8,159 nucleotides of DNA from the NCBI GenBank assembly GCA_038106885.1, contig JAYNFX010000049.1:1-8159 (forward strand). The letters are read 5' to 3'. Under the pieces are notes generated by a model. That model worked only from the letters and a program-made list of their open reading frames with translations, did no database searches and was not told the origin of the DNA. Origin of the DNA: UBA3537 sp038106885. Its GTDB lineage: Bacteria; Bacteroidota; Bacteroidia; Flavobacteriales; Flavobacteriaceae. Shown in pieces: positions 1 to 6,293 of this stretch; position 1 is the first letter of the stretch, and each line of letters starts with the position of its first letter. Position numbers and translations under genes: made by a program.

Positions 1-410
1 GAAACTTCTGATTCAATTTCATTGAATAATTTCATAGCCTCAATAATACAAAGGATATCACCTTCAGCAATATTTTGACCAACCTCTGCAAAAATAGGTT
101 TGTCTGGTGAAGGTCGTCTGTAGAATGTACCAATTATAGGTGACTTTATGGTAATATATTTAGAATCATCTGTTTTATCACTGTCTGAGTTAGAATTTGT
201 TGGTGTAACAACATCATTTGTAACTTGTGGCATTTGTGGCATTTGAGCTTGCGGCATTTGAAGAGGTAAAGCAACTTGCTGAACCTGACCCATTGAAGAT
301 TCATTTCCTGTTTTAATAGTGATTTTTACATCATCCATTTCCAATTTAACCTCGCTTGCTCCTGATTTTGCAACAAATTTGATAAGATTTTGAATTTCCT
401 TTAAATTCAT
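1..410 (-). CDS. accB: Acetyl-CoA carboxylase biotin carboxyl carrier protein (partial, 3' end off the left edge)
   Basis: This is the biotin carrier subunit of acetyl-CoA carboxylase, which carries carboxyl groups from biotin carboxylase to the carboxyltransferase to make malonyl-CoA in the cytoplasm. It starts at an ATG at 410, and 136 complete codons are visible. The N-terminal helical region (about residues 1-33) matches the BCCP family. A Pro/Gln/Met/Ser-rich flexible linker follows (about 40-83). The biotinyl domain begins near residue 84 with SPIIGTFYRRPSP and contains the biotinylation site EAMKLFNEIE, with the acceptor lysine at residue 127. Roughly the last 20 residues are missing beyond the left edge. 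The start lies 20 bases after the fabH stop on the same strand, so the two are probably cotranscribed; accC normally follows accB in this arrangement but is outside the window. Confidence 0.96.
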   Translation of the reverse strand, partial: MNLKEIQNLIKFVAKSGASEVKLEMDDVKITIKTGNESSMGQVQQVALPLQMPQAQMPQMPQVTNDVVTPTNSNSDSDKTDDSKYITIKSPIIGTFYRRPSPDKPIFAEVGQNIAEGDILCIIEAMKLFNEIESEV

Positions 411-430
411 AATAATTGTTTTAATATTAG

Positions 431-1435
431 TTAGTTTTTATTTTTAGTATATGCCCATTTCATATATATAGATCCCCAGCTAAAACCACCTCCAAAAGCA
501 GCAAATATAACTGTATCTCCTTTCTTAAGTTGGTCTTCATAGTCATTTAATAACAATGGTAAAGTTGCCGATGTTGTATTTCCATATTTTTCAATATTCA
601 TCATTACTTTATCTGATTCCAAACCCATTCTTTCAGCTGTAGCATTTATAATTCTTTTATTTGCTTGGTGTGCTGCTAGCCATTGAATATCGTCTTTTGT
701 AAGATTATTACGTTCTAAAATTTTTGTAGTTGCTTCGGCCATGTTAAATACAGCATTTTTAAACACTGTTTTTCCTTCCTGAAAAGCGTAATGCCCTCCA
801 CTTTCTAATACTTCATGAGTTATTGGGTTTGATGAACCGCCATATGTTGCTTGTAAAAATTCTCTTCCATTCCCATCAGTTCTCAAATATTCATCTCGCA
901 TTCCCAAGCCTTCTTCATTAGGCTCAAACAAAGTAGCCCCAGCGCCATCTCCAAAAATAATACAAGTTGCACGATCTTCATAATTTACAATAGAAGACAT
1001 TTTATCTGCTCCTATCAAAAGCACCTTTTTATAACGGCCGGATTCAATAAAACTAGCAGCAGTTGACATTCCAAAAAGGAATCCTGAGCAAGCAGAGTCC
1101 ATGTCAAATGAAAATGCATTATTCGCTCCTATTTTAGTTGCAGTATAAGAGGCAGTAGATGCTGCTTTCATGTCAGGGGTAGCTGTTGCAACAATAACCA
1201 AATCAATAGTATTTGGATCTAAATTAGCTTTTTGTATAAGATCATTAGCAGCTTTAATTGCTAAAAATGAAGTTCCCTCTCCTTTAGTTTTTAAAATTCT
1301 TCTTTCTTTTATTCCAGTTCTAGTAGTAATCCATTCATCATTTGTTTCAACCATATTTTCTAACATGGCATTTGTAAGGATTGTTTCGGGAAGATAAGCT
1401 CCAGTGGCAGTTATGGCGGCAGTAATTTTACTCAT
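431..1435 (-). CDS. fabH: Beta-ketoacyl-ACP synthase III (FabH)
   Basis: FabH starts type II fatty-acid synthesis by condensing an acyl-CoA primer with malonyl-ACP. The 334-residue length is normal for the family. The Cys-His-Asn catalytic triad is intact: C116 in DSACSGF, H256 in AAHQAN and N286 in YGNTTSA. The C-terminal glycine-rich GGGFSWGS segment is also present. It starts at an ATG with A-rich sequence just upstream. It sits directly before accB with a 20-base gap, so one transcript would supply the carrier that helps make malonyl units and the enzyme that first uses them. In many Proteobacteria plsX lies between rpmF and fabH; here it is absent and the gap holds a terminator instead. 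In flavobacteria FabH often prefers branched primers, but that cannot be read from this sequence. Confidence 0.98.
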   Translation of the reverse strand: MSKITAAITATGAYLPETILTNAMLENMVETNDEWITTRTGIKERRILKTKGEGTSFLAIKAANDLIQKANLDPNTIDLVIVATATPDMKAASTASYTATKIGANNAFSFDMDSACSGFLFGMSTAASFIESGRYKKVLLIGADKMSSIVNYEDRATCIIFGDGAGATLFEPNEEGLGMRDEYLRTDGNGREFLQATYGGSSNPITHEVLESGGHYAFQEGKTVFKNAVFNMAEATTKILERNNLTKDDIQWLAAHQANKRIINATAERMGLESDKVMMNIEKYGNTTSATLPLLLNDYEDQLKKGDTVIFAAFGGGFSWGSIYMKWAYTKNKN

Positions 1436-1506
1436 ATTTGATTTTTAGAATATGGCCGTTTTTTTCAAAAAATGACCAAAATCAATAAAAAACGTGTCAA
1501 AAATAC

Positions 1507-1529
1507 TGCTTTTTGGACAAAAAAAAGCA
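1507..1529 (-). other. Hairpin in the fabH leader region
   Basis: TGCTTTTT at 1507-1514 is complementary to AAAAAGCA at 1522-1529, giving an 8-bp stem with a 7-base loop. On the minus strand it is followed by GTATTTTT, so it resembles a weak second terminator behind the rpmF terminator, or a structure in the fabH leader. The stem is mostly A-T pairs, so it may have no function. Confidence 0.3.
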
Positions 1530-1546
1530 AAAAAACCTTTTTTTTA

Positions 1547-1573
1547 AAATAAAAAAAACACCCTAATGGGTGC
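1547..1573 (-). terminator. Intrinsic terminator after rpmF
   Basis: On the minus strand, CACCC (from 1572-1568) pairs with GGGTG (from 1563-1559) around a 4-base ATTA loop. A run of eight T residues follows, then ATTTT. It lies about 28 bases past the rpmF stop and about 125 bases before the fabH start. This indicates that the DUF177-rpmF transcript ends or is attenuated here rather than running freely into fabH-accB. Confidence 0.75.
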
Positions 1574-1600
1574 TTTTAAAAAATATTATGCAAATATATT

Positions 1601-1804
1601 TTAAGCTAAATTTTCTTCAGATTCAGAATTATCAATTAATACTTGTCCTCTGTAATATAATTTACCCTCACTCCAATGAGCTCTGTGATATAAATGTGGC
1701 TCTCCTGTAGTTGGACAAGTGGCTATCTGAGGAGCTTTTGCTTTATAATGTGTTCTTCTTTTATCTCTTCTTGTCTTCGAGATTTTTCTTTTAGGATGTG
1801 CCAT
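1601..1804 (-). CDS. rpmF: 50S ribosomal protein L32
   Basis: This is a structural protein of the large ribosomal subunit. The 67-residue protein begins MAHPKRKISKTRRDKRRTH, the highly basic L32 N-terminus, and continues with a CPTTGEPHLYHRAHW segment typical of Bacteroidota L32. Only one cysteine (C30) is present, so the four-cysteine zinc ribbon found in some L32 proteins is absent and this is a zinc-free form. The C-terminus is acidic (DNSESEENLA). The ATG at 1804 lies 3 bases after the stop of the DUF177 gene, the classical yceD-rpmF coupling. A strong hairpin plus T-run follows the gene. Confidence 0.98.
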   Translation of the reverse strand: MAHPKRKISKTRRDKRRTHYKAKAPQIATCPTTGEPHLYHRAHWSEGKLYYRGQVLIDNSESEENLA

Positions 1805-1807
1805 TTT

Positions 1808-2353
1808 TTATTCTTTATCCGTTAATAATTTTTTTAGCTTATTCCAGCGCGGATCAACATCATTGCTAGAACTTTCACCTTTTAAGTCAGTATTTGGACT
1901 TAAATCTTCAAGCTTTCTAAGAATTTCAGAATTTAAAGTACCATCTTCAACCCCAGGATGAATTCTTTTTTGTGGAATTGATAGTACTATGAGTTCATAG
2001 ATATACTGAGCAATATTAATTTCATGTGATCCATGAGGGATAATTAATATTGAATCATTTTCATTATTATATTCTTGCCCAAACTTTACAACTAAATTAA
2101 AATTAAAGTTGATTGGTTGATCATAAGGCTCGTTACTAACATCGCAGTTAATATTAACAAATCCATTTCCAGAAAAGTTTAACTCAAGTAAAGTTGTTTT
2201 CTTTTCCAGATGAATATTTAAATTAACATTGATAGTATTAAACTCATCAAATTCAAAATATTCAAAGAACGTCTGATTAATTTCATAATCGTAAATATGT
2301 TTGCCTAGCTTTAGTCCTACAAATTGTATGTCATATGCTTTCAAGGGCTTCAC
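1808..2353 (-). CDS. DUF177 / YceD-like protein, partner of rpmF
   Basis: This belongs to the DUF177 (YceD) family, which is encoded next to rpmF in many bacteria. Family members are linked to 23S rRNA metabolism in some organisms; its exact role in Bacteroidota is unclear to me. The 181-residue protein shows the expected N-terminus (FVGLKLGKHIYDYEI, about 11-25), the central block LSIPQKRIHPGVEDG (about 124-138) and the C-terminal DPRWNKLKKL. Only one cysteine (C70) remains, so the paired cysteines seen in some homologues are missing. The start is GTG at 2353: an in-frame TAG lies two codons upstream, there is no nearby ATG, and the residues after the GTG match the family N-terminus. A TAnnTTTG box sits about 20 bases upstream. 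Confidence 0.92.
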   Translation of the reverse strand: MKPLKAYDIQFVGLKLGKHIYDYEINQTFFEYFEFDEFNTINVNLNIHLEKKTTLLELNFSGNGFVNINCDVSNEPYDQPINFNFNLVVKFGQEYNNENDSILIIPHGSHEINIAQYIYELIVLSIPQKRIHPGVEDGTLNSEILRKLEDLSPNTDLKGESSSNDVDPRWNKLKKLLTDKE

Positions 2354-2374
2354 TAACTAACATATTTAGGGCTG

Positions 2375-2382
2375 CAAATATA
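2375..2382 (-). promoter_or_regulatory. Putative -7 box for the DUF177-rpmF transcript
   Basis: The minus strand reads TATATTTG, an exact match to the Bacteroidota TAnnTTTG -7 element, ending 21 bases before the GTG start. No TTG was found at the usual 17-23 base distance upstream, so only half of the promoter consensus is present. In this AT-rich DNA chance matches are possible. Confidence 0.4.
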
Positions 2383-2456
2383 TAAATTTTTATTAAGTTT
2401 TAGATTTTAATCAATCAACTTTTATTTTAAAATTTAATCTAGTCTTGATATACATG

Positions 2457-3464
2457 CTAAAAATTGTTTGATTCCCTATTTCTATAAATCATTATTGCTG
2501 TTAATATAGCTTCTTCAAAAGACTCAGGGTTTGCAATTCCCTTACCTGCAATCTCATATGCAGTACCGTGATCAGGAGAAGTTCTGATTCTATCTAATCC
2601 TGCTGTGAAATTTACTCCCTTACCAAAGGTTAGGGTTTTAAACGGAATTAATCCCTGATCATGATAACTCGCAACTATGGCATCATAATTTTGATATTGT
2701 TTTGATCCAAAAAAACTATCTGCTGAATAAGGGCCAAAAATTAAATTACCAGATTTTTTCAAATTATCAATTGCTGGACGGATTATGGTGTCATCTTCAA
2801 TGCCAATAACACCATTATCTCCAGTATGCGGATTAACTCCCAATACTGCTACTTTTGGCTTGAATATACCAAAATCTGTTCTTAATGAATTAATGATTAT
2901 GTTAATTTTCTTAGAAATCAATGATTCATTAATTAATGATGAAACTTTATTAATTGGAACATGATCTGTTAAAAGTCCAACTTTTAATTCCTTTGAAACC
3001 ATAAACATTAAACTTTCGCCTTTTAGTTCATTGGAAATATAATCAGTATGCCCAGGGAAGTTAAATTTTTTAGACTGTATGTTATGTTTATTGATTGGTA
3101 GCGTTACTAAAACATCAATTAAATTTAATCTTAAATCTTTGACTGAAGATTGAAGAGATAATACAGCATATTTTCCTGATTCCTTGGTTGGCTCTCCAAA
3201 TTTAATTTCTATGTCTTCTGTCCACACATTTAGCACATTTATTTCGTAAGGTAAAGCTTGATCAACGTGATTAATTTCATTAAAATTTATTAAATATTTA
3301 AAATGATTATTTAAAAAGTTTATAACTTTTGCAGAGGCGTAAATAATTGGGGTGAAAGATTTAAGCAAGTTTCTTTCTTTAATTATTTTCAAAATTAACT
3401 CTCCTCCTATTCCGTTTAAGTCTCCTATTGAAAACCCAATTCTTATATTTTTTTTATCTAACAT
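2457..3464 (-). CDS. pdxA: 4-hydroxythreonine-4-phosphate dehydrogenase (PdxA)
   Basis: PdxA oxidises 4-phosphohydroxy-L-threonine in the DXP-dependent pathway to pyridoxal 5'-phosphate, using NAD and a divalent metal. I chose the ATG at 3464 (335 residues); an in-frame TTG sits directly before it, but the ATG is the more likely start. The N-terminal GDLNGIGGE motif (about 14-22), PGHTDY with H139, DHVPI with H168, the GVNPHTGDNG segment (about 209-218) and YHDQGLIPFKT with H268 are all present. H139, H168 and H268 correspond to the three metal-binding histidines of the family. The block GLDRIRTSPDHGTAYEIAGKG follows as expected. It is divergent from ribE and followed, after about 100 bases, by DUF177-rpmF. 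Confidence 0.98.
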   Translation of the reverse strand: MLDKKNIRIGFSIGDLNGIGGELILKIIKERNLLKSFTPIIYASAKVINFLNNHFKYLINFNEINHVDQALPYEINVLNVWTEDIEIKFGEPTKESGKYAVLSLQSSVKDLRLNLIDVLVTLPINKHNIQSKKFNFPGHTDYISNELKGESLMFMVSKELKVGLLTDHVPINKVSSLINESLISKKINIIINSLRTDFGIFKPKVAVLGVNPHTGDNGVIGIEDDTIIRPAIDNLKKSGNLIFGPYSADSFFGSKQYQNYDAIVASYHDQGLIPFKTLTFGKGVNFTAGLDRIRTSPDHGTAYEIAGKGIANPESFEEAILTAIMIYRNRESNNF

Positions 3465-3488
3465 CAAAAAAGTGAATAATAATGTTTG

Positions 3489-3496
3489 TAATTTTG
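3489..3496 (+). promoter_or_regulatory. Putative -7 box for ribE
   Basis: TAATTTTG matches TAnnTTTG exactly and ends 27 bases before the ribE ATG. No TTG element is found at the expected upstream distance. It lies only 6 bases from the opposing candidate box for pdxA. Confidence 0.4.
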
Positions 3497-3502
3497 ATTT
3501 TA

Positions 3503-3510
3503 CAAAGCTA
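3503..3510 (-). promoter_or_regulatory. Putative -7 box for pdxA
   Basis: The minus strand reads TAGCTTTG, an exact TAnnTTTG match 38 bases before the chosen pdxA ATG. No clear TTG -33 element is visible; that position would fall in the first codons of ribE. Confidence 0.4.
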
Positions 3511-3523
3511 ACGAAATAAAAAA

Positions 3524-4108
3524 ATGTTTACTGGAATAATTGAAAATTTGGGAGTTGTAAAATCACTTAATTGGGATAACACTAATTTACATATTGAAAT
3601 GAAAAGTTCAATTTCAAAGGAGTTAAAAGTTGATCAAAGTGTTTCTCATAATGGTGTTTGTCTTACGGTTGTTAAAAGCGATAGCGATTGTTACACAGTT
3701 ACAGCAATTAAAGAAACTCTTGAAAAAACAAACTTAAATTCTTTGTCTATTGGTTCAATAGTTAATATTGAAAGAGGTTTAAGGTTAGGAGATAGGCTAG
3801 ATGGGCATATGGTTCAAGGCCATGTGGATCAAATAGGTGAATGTGTAGGTGTAAAATCAATGGATGGTAGTTGGGTATATGATTTTAAGTATGATCCAAC
3901 ACTAGGTAACATTACAATTGAAAAAGGATCCGTAACAGTTAATGGAGTGAGTTTAACTGTAGTTAATTCAAAAAAAGATGGATTTAGTGTAGCAATTATC
4001 CCCTATACTTACCAAAATACAAACTTTAAAGAATTTAAAACAGGTAGTATAGTAAATTTAGAATTTGATGTTATCGGAAAGTATGTTTCTAGATTGTACT
4101 CTAAGTAA
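3524..4108 (+). CDS. ribE: Riboflavin synthase, alpha chain
   Basis: This enzyme joins two molecules of 6,7-dimethyl-8-ribityllumazine to give riboflavin in the last step of vitamin B2 synthesis. At 194 residues it has the normal length and the tandem lumazine-binding barrel structure. The first barrel begins MFTGIIENLG and contains NGVCLTV (about 43-49). The second starts around residue 90 with GDRLDGHMVQGHVDQIG and contains the matching VNGVSLTVV (about 139-147). The C-terminal LEFDVIGKYVSRL segment is typical. It is transcribed away from pdxA across a 59-base gap. I see no FMN riboswitch ahead of it. Its stop codon is one base from the stop of convergent mscL. Some databases call this gene ribC. 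Confidence 0.97.
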   Translation: MFTGIIENLGVVKSLNWDNTNLHIEMKSSISKELKVDQSVSHNGVCLTVVKSDSDCYTVTAIKETLEKTNLNSLSIGSIVNIERGLRLGDRLDGHMVQGHVDQIGECVGVKSMDGSWVYDFKYDPTLGNITIEKGSVTVNGVSLTVVNSKKDGFSVAIIPYTYQNTNFKEFKTGSIVNLEFDVIGKYVSRLYSK

Positions 4109-4109
4109 A

Positions 4110-4532
4110 CTATTTTTTTTTCAATAATTTATTCTGCTCTTCCAATAACTTTTCAATATTGGATAATAATTTTATATCTGCAGGAGTTGGAACTGAAACA
4201 TCCTTAATATCATCAGCTTTGACTCTTAGTTTATTGATAAACTTTACAACTAAAAAAATAGTAAATCCGACAATTAGAAAATCTAAAACTGTTTCAATAA
4301 AAAGCCCATAATCTAAAGAAACTTGGACTGAATTTTCAGTAGCTTCTTTCAAAACTATTTTCTTTTCTTCAAATGATATTCCATCGGAGAGCAAAGAAAG
4401 TGGTGGTAAAATAATATTCTTAACTAAAACATTAACAATTGCATTAAATGATGCGCCTATTATAATTCCAATAGCCATGTCGATCATATTGCCTTTGACA
4501 GCAAAATCTCTAAATTCTTTAATTAATTTCAT
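4110..4532 (-). CDS. mscL: Large-conductance mechanosensitive channel (MscL)
   Basis: MscL is an inner-membrane pentameric channel that opens under membrane tension to release solutes during hypo-osmotic shock. The 140-residue protein starts with the amphipathic FRDFAVKGNMIDMAIG segment. TM1 is about residues 14-42 with the family pattern IGIIIGASF and ends in ILPPLS. A periplasmic loop follows (about 43-74), then TM2 (about 75-100). The C-terminus holds the usual charged linker and a helix (about 118-139) likely to form the cytoplasmic bundle. The gene is convergent with ribE, with stop codons one base apart. Only 28 bases separate its start from the terminator of the upstream operon, and I could not find a full promoter in that space. 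Confidence 0.97.
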   Translation of the reverse strand: MKLIKEFRDFAVKGNMIDMAIGIIIGASFNAIVNVLVKNIILPPLSLLSDGISFEEKKIVLKEATENSVQVSLDYGLFIETVLDFLIVGFTIFLVVKFINKLRVKADDIKDVSVPTPADIKLLSNIEKLLEEQNKLLKKK

Positions 4533-4548
4533 CTTTTTTTTAATTTGA

Positions 4549-4584
4549 TGTAAAAATAAAAAACCCCAACAATTGTTGGGGTTT
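4549..4584 (-). terminator. Strong intrinsic terminator of the lipoprotein-DUF2892-AhpD operon
   Basis: Bases 4561-4584 form a perfect 24-base palindrome (AAACCCCAACAA and its complement). On the minus strand it is followed by a T-rich tail (TTT, then ATTTTTA). It lies 24 bases after the stop of the AhpD-like gene and ends that transcript before mscL. Confidence 0.85.
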
Positions 4585-4608
4585 CATTTAAAATATTTAA
4601 TAATAAAA

Positions 4609-5025
4609 TTAATTTTTCAGCATTGCCTTAAATGCTTCTAAATCAAATTCATTTCCATAAAACATTGTGCTCATTCTCATAACGTCAGCAGCAATCATAA
4701 TTGCAGACTTTATTTCGTCATCTGTAGCGCCTAGTCTCTTAGCCTGAGCTGTATGATAAGGAATACAATATTGACATTTTGTTGCAGCAGAAGTTGCTAA
4801 AGCTGCTAAATGTGCTTCTTTTTCCTTAATAGGCCCCTTTGTATAAACCTGCATGGAGGCATCAAAATATGCATCAGCAGCTTTTGTAAAATTTCTAGGA
4901 TAAACATTATTAAAAGGGCTTTTCTCTAATAAAGCTTTATAGTCCTGATCTGAAATTGGTTCCTGAGCTTGAATGAATGCTGTTGCTAAAAAGCAAATTA
5001 TTAATACTAAATTGATTTTTTTCAT
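4609..5025 (-). CDS. Exported AhpD / carboxymuconolactone decarboxylase-like protein
   Basis: AhpD-like proteins are all-helical and use a CxxC pair for disulfide or peroxide chemistry; true AhpD reduces AhpC. This 138-residue protein has a signal peptide (Lys at 2-3, hydrophobic about 5-18) with a probable cleavage after A20 (IQA-QEP), so it should act in the periplasm, unlike classical AhpD. The core CQYCIPYHTAQAKRLGA carries C84, C87 and H91, in the spacing of the AhpD Cys-x2-Cys-x3-His set. The glutamate that normally precedes the first cysteine by 12 residues appears as His72, with Glu70 nearby. It is the last gene of an apparent three-gene operon, 26 bases after DUF2892, and is followed by a strong terminator. 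The substrate is unknown. Confidence 0.88.
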   Translation of the reverse strand: MKKINLVLIICFLATAFIQAQEPISDQDYKALLEKSPFNNVYPRNFTKAADAYFDASMQVYTKGPIKEKEAHLAALATSAATKCQYCIPYHTAQAKRLGATDDEIKSAIMIAADVMRMSTMFYGNEFDLEAFKAMLKN

Positions 5026-5051
5026 TTTCTTATTTTTTTGGTTAATTAATT

Positions 5052-5279
5052 TTATTTCCCATTTTGCATTGGGGTTGTTTGAGGCATTATTTTATTTAAA
5101 ATTGTATACACTGGACAAAATTTAGTGAAAGGGCTTATAATTTGTAAAACAGCTACACCAATTGCAATGTATAACCAATCTAAGCCAAATTCTTTGCCTA
5201 AAAGAATTGATCCAATATATAAAAGTCCAACTATACCGTCGTGAACTCTAACTTTAATTATGTCTTTTTCTGTTTTCAT
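5052..5279 (-). CDS. Small DUF2892 inner-membrane protein
   Basis: This is a 75-residue membrane protein with two hydrophobic helices (about residues 13-29 and 33-50) followed by SPFTKFCPVYTIL, the conserved (F/G)FCPxY ending of DUF2892 (YgaP transmembrane-type) proteins. In E. coli YgaP this region is fused to a rhodanese domain; here it stands alone with no rhodanese nearby, which is common. C55 is the only cysteine. The gene lies 22 bases after the lipoprotein gene and 26 bases before the AhpD-like gene on the same strand, consistent with cotranscription. Its biochemical role is not known. The family call rests on the FCPVYxxL motif plus size and membrane pattern. Confidence 0.85.
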   Translation of the reverse strand: MKTEKDIIKVRVHDGIVGLLYIGSILLGKEFGLDWLYIAIGVAVLQIISPFTKFCPVYTILNKIMPQTTPMQNGK

Positions 5280-5301
5280 TATCTTGTAAAATTTTATATA
5301 A

Positions 5302-6171
5302 TTAGTATATCCAGCCCCCTATATTACTACGGTACTCAACTGGATAAGATTTAATTCTCTCTCTAAGCTCCTCAGTAGTATTACCAGCAACTACAAAAGA
5401 GTTAAAAGTGAACATTTTCATAAATGTCTCTATGTTTGGACCGCTTTCAAATTTATCAGCATGAAAAATAAGATCTTTAGATGATCTAAATTTTTCAATA
5501 AGAGTTACTCGCTTGCCATCATCGGAAATAAAATAACTGTAGTCATAAGTATTTGGTTCATTTGAGCGAATAAAATCATTCAATCTTTTCACAAAAGACT
5601 TAACGTCACTTTTTGAATATCCTTTATTAACACTTAAATCAATATTCACTACAACTTTTTCAGAAATATTCAATGCAGCTTGTTTGGCATTCATTTCCTT
5701 TTCAATTACTGACATGTCAAAAAACTGAACCTCTTTAATAATTTTATTCCCTTCCCATTGGTATGAAAGATGAAAAGGAAATGAGACTTCTTGTCCAGTA
5801 TATTTACCTTTTGCAGAAAATTTGTTCCAAATATTAGTCCAAACTATCCCATTTTTATATGTAACAGTCTCAACCTCTGCGCCAATAGCATCACCATTCA
5901 TCTCTTCAATAGAAATATCATCAAACATTTCATACAGTCCTTCAACTCCAGCTATAAAACCTGCTTTATTTAATTGGCCTCCTACAGGATTTACAAAAAG
6001 CATACTGTCAGAAAAAACTTCTTTTAAATATTCTATATTTTCTTCACTTACTTTTTCAAAAAGAGTTTTAATAATTTCAGTTTTTTCATCGTTAGTTGTC
6101 ACACTTGCATAAGGCTGCTCACAATTAAAGAAGAAAAGCAATGCTAAACTCGTTAAAAATATTTTTTTCAT
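5302..6171 (-). CDS. Lipoprotein with NTF2/SnoaL-like and ABM-like domains
   Basis: I chose the ATG at 6171 (289 residues). It gives a clean lipoprotein signal, MKKIFLTSLALLFFFNC, with the lipidated cysteine at C17; a longer reading from a TTG at 6225 would bury that signal. Residues about 30-160 resemble the NTF2/SnoaL-like cone fold: a helical start (EIIKTLFEKVSEENIEYLKEV), then strands with NPVGG, GIVWTNIWNKFSAKG and a final KIIKEVQFFDMS. Residues about 172-263 resemble an antibiotic-biosynthesis-monooxygenase (ABM) dimeric barrel: EPNTYDYSYFISDDG, then VTLIEKFRSSKDLIFHADK. The tail (VVAGNTTEELRERIKSYPVEYRS) fits neither core. Catalysis is not proven; many such domains only bind small molecules. 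It is the first gene of an apparent operon with DUF2892 and the AhpD-like protein, and is divergent from alkB. Confidence 0.82.
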   Translation of the reverse strand: MKKIFLTSLALLFFFNCEQPYASVTTNDEKTEIIKTLFEKVSEENIEYLKEVFSDSMLFVNPVGGQLNKAGFIAGVEGLYEMFDDISIEEMNGDAIGAEVETVTYKNGIVWTNIWNKFSAKGKYTGQEVSFPFHLSYQWEGNKIIKEVQFFDMSVIEKEMNAKQAALNISEKVVVNIDLSVNKGYSKSDVKSFVKRLNDFIRSNEPNTYDYSYFISDDGKRVTLIEKFRSSKDLIFHADKFESGPNIETFMKMFTFNSFVVAGNTTEELRERIKSYPVEYRSNIGGWIY

Positions 6172-6293
6172 TTTAATTTTATGTTGGTTATCAATAGAAT
6201 CTAAAGTAAATAAAATTACTTGCAAATAAAAATTATGATTTCAAAAATTTAAGCCCTAATTAATATTAAATTTTAATTTTTTAAATTTAGCGT

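Noticed and set aside
229..260. CRISPR-like short repeats
   Set aside because: Three 8-base repeats with 1- and 7-base gaps are codon repeats in the accB linker, not an array.
1170..1397. 75-codon plus-strand open frame
   Set aside because: It lies wholly inside fabH on the opposite strand, where the FabH frame has clear family motifs; the plus-strand product resembles nothing I know.
3465..3467. TTG start for pdxA one codon before the ATG
   Set aside because: The adjacent ATG gives the expected PdxA N-terminus and is the preferred start codon.
3465..3523. FMN riboswitch ahead of ribE
   Set aside because: The gap is only about 59 bases, too short for the multi-helix FMN element, and no conserved pairing is seen.
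4091..4121. Terminator for ribE at the ribE/mscL junction
   Set aside because: There is a T-run at 4113-4121, but only a 4-bp stem (TAGA/TCTA) ahead of it; the T-run is explained by the lysine codons at the end of mscL.
5791..6112. Two overlapping plus-strand open frames (5791-5973 and 5822-6112)
   Set aside because: Both are antisense to the lipoprotein gene, overlap each other in different frames, and show no domain features.
6172..6225. 18-residue N-terminal extension of the lipoprotein from a TTG codon
   Set aside because: The internal ATG at 6171 begins a textbook lipoprotein signal peptide; the extension would place polar residues ahead of it.
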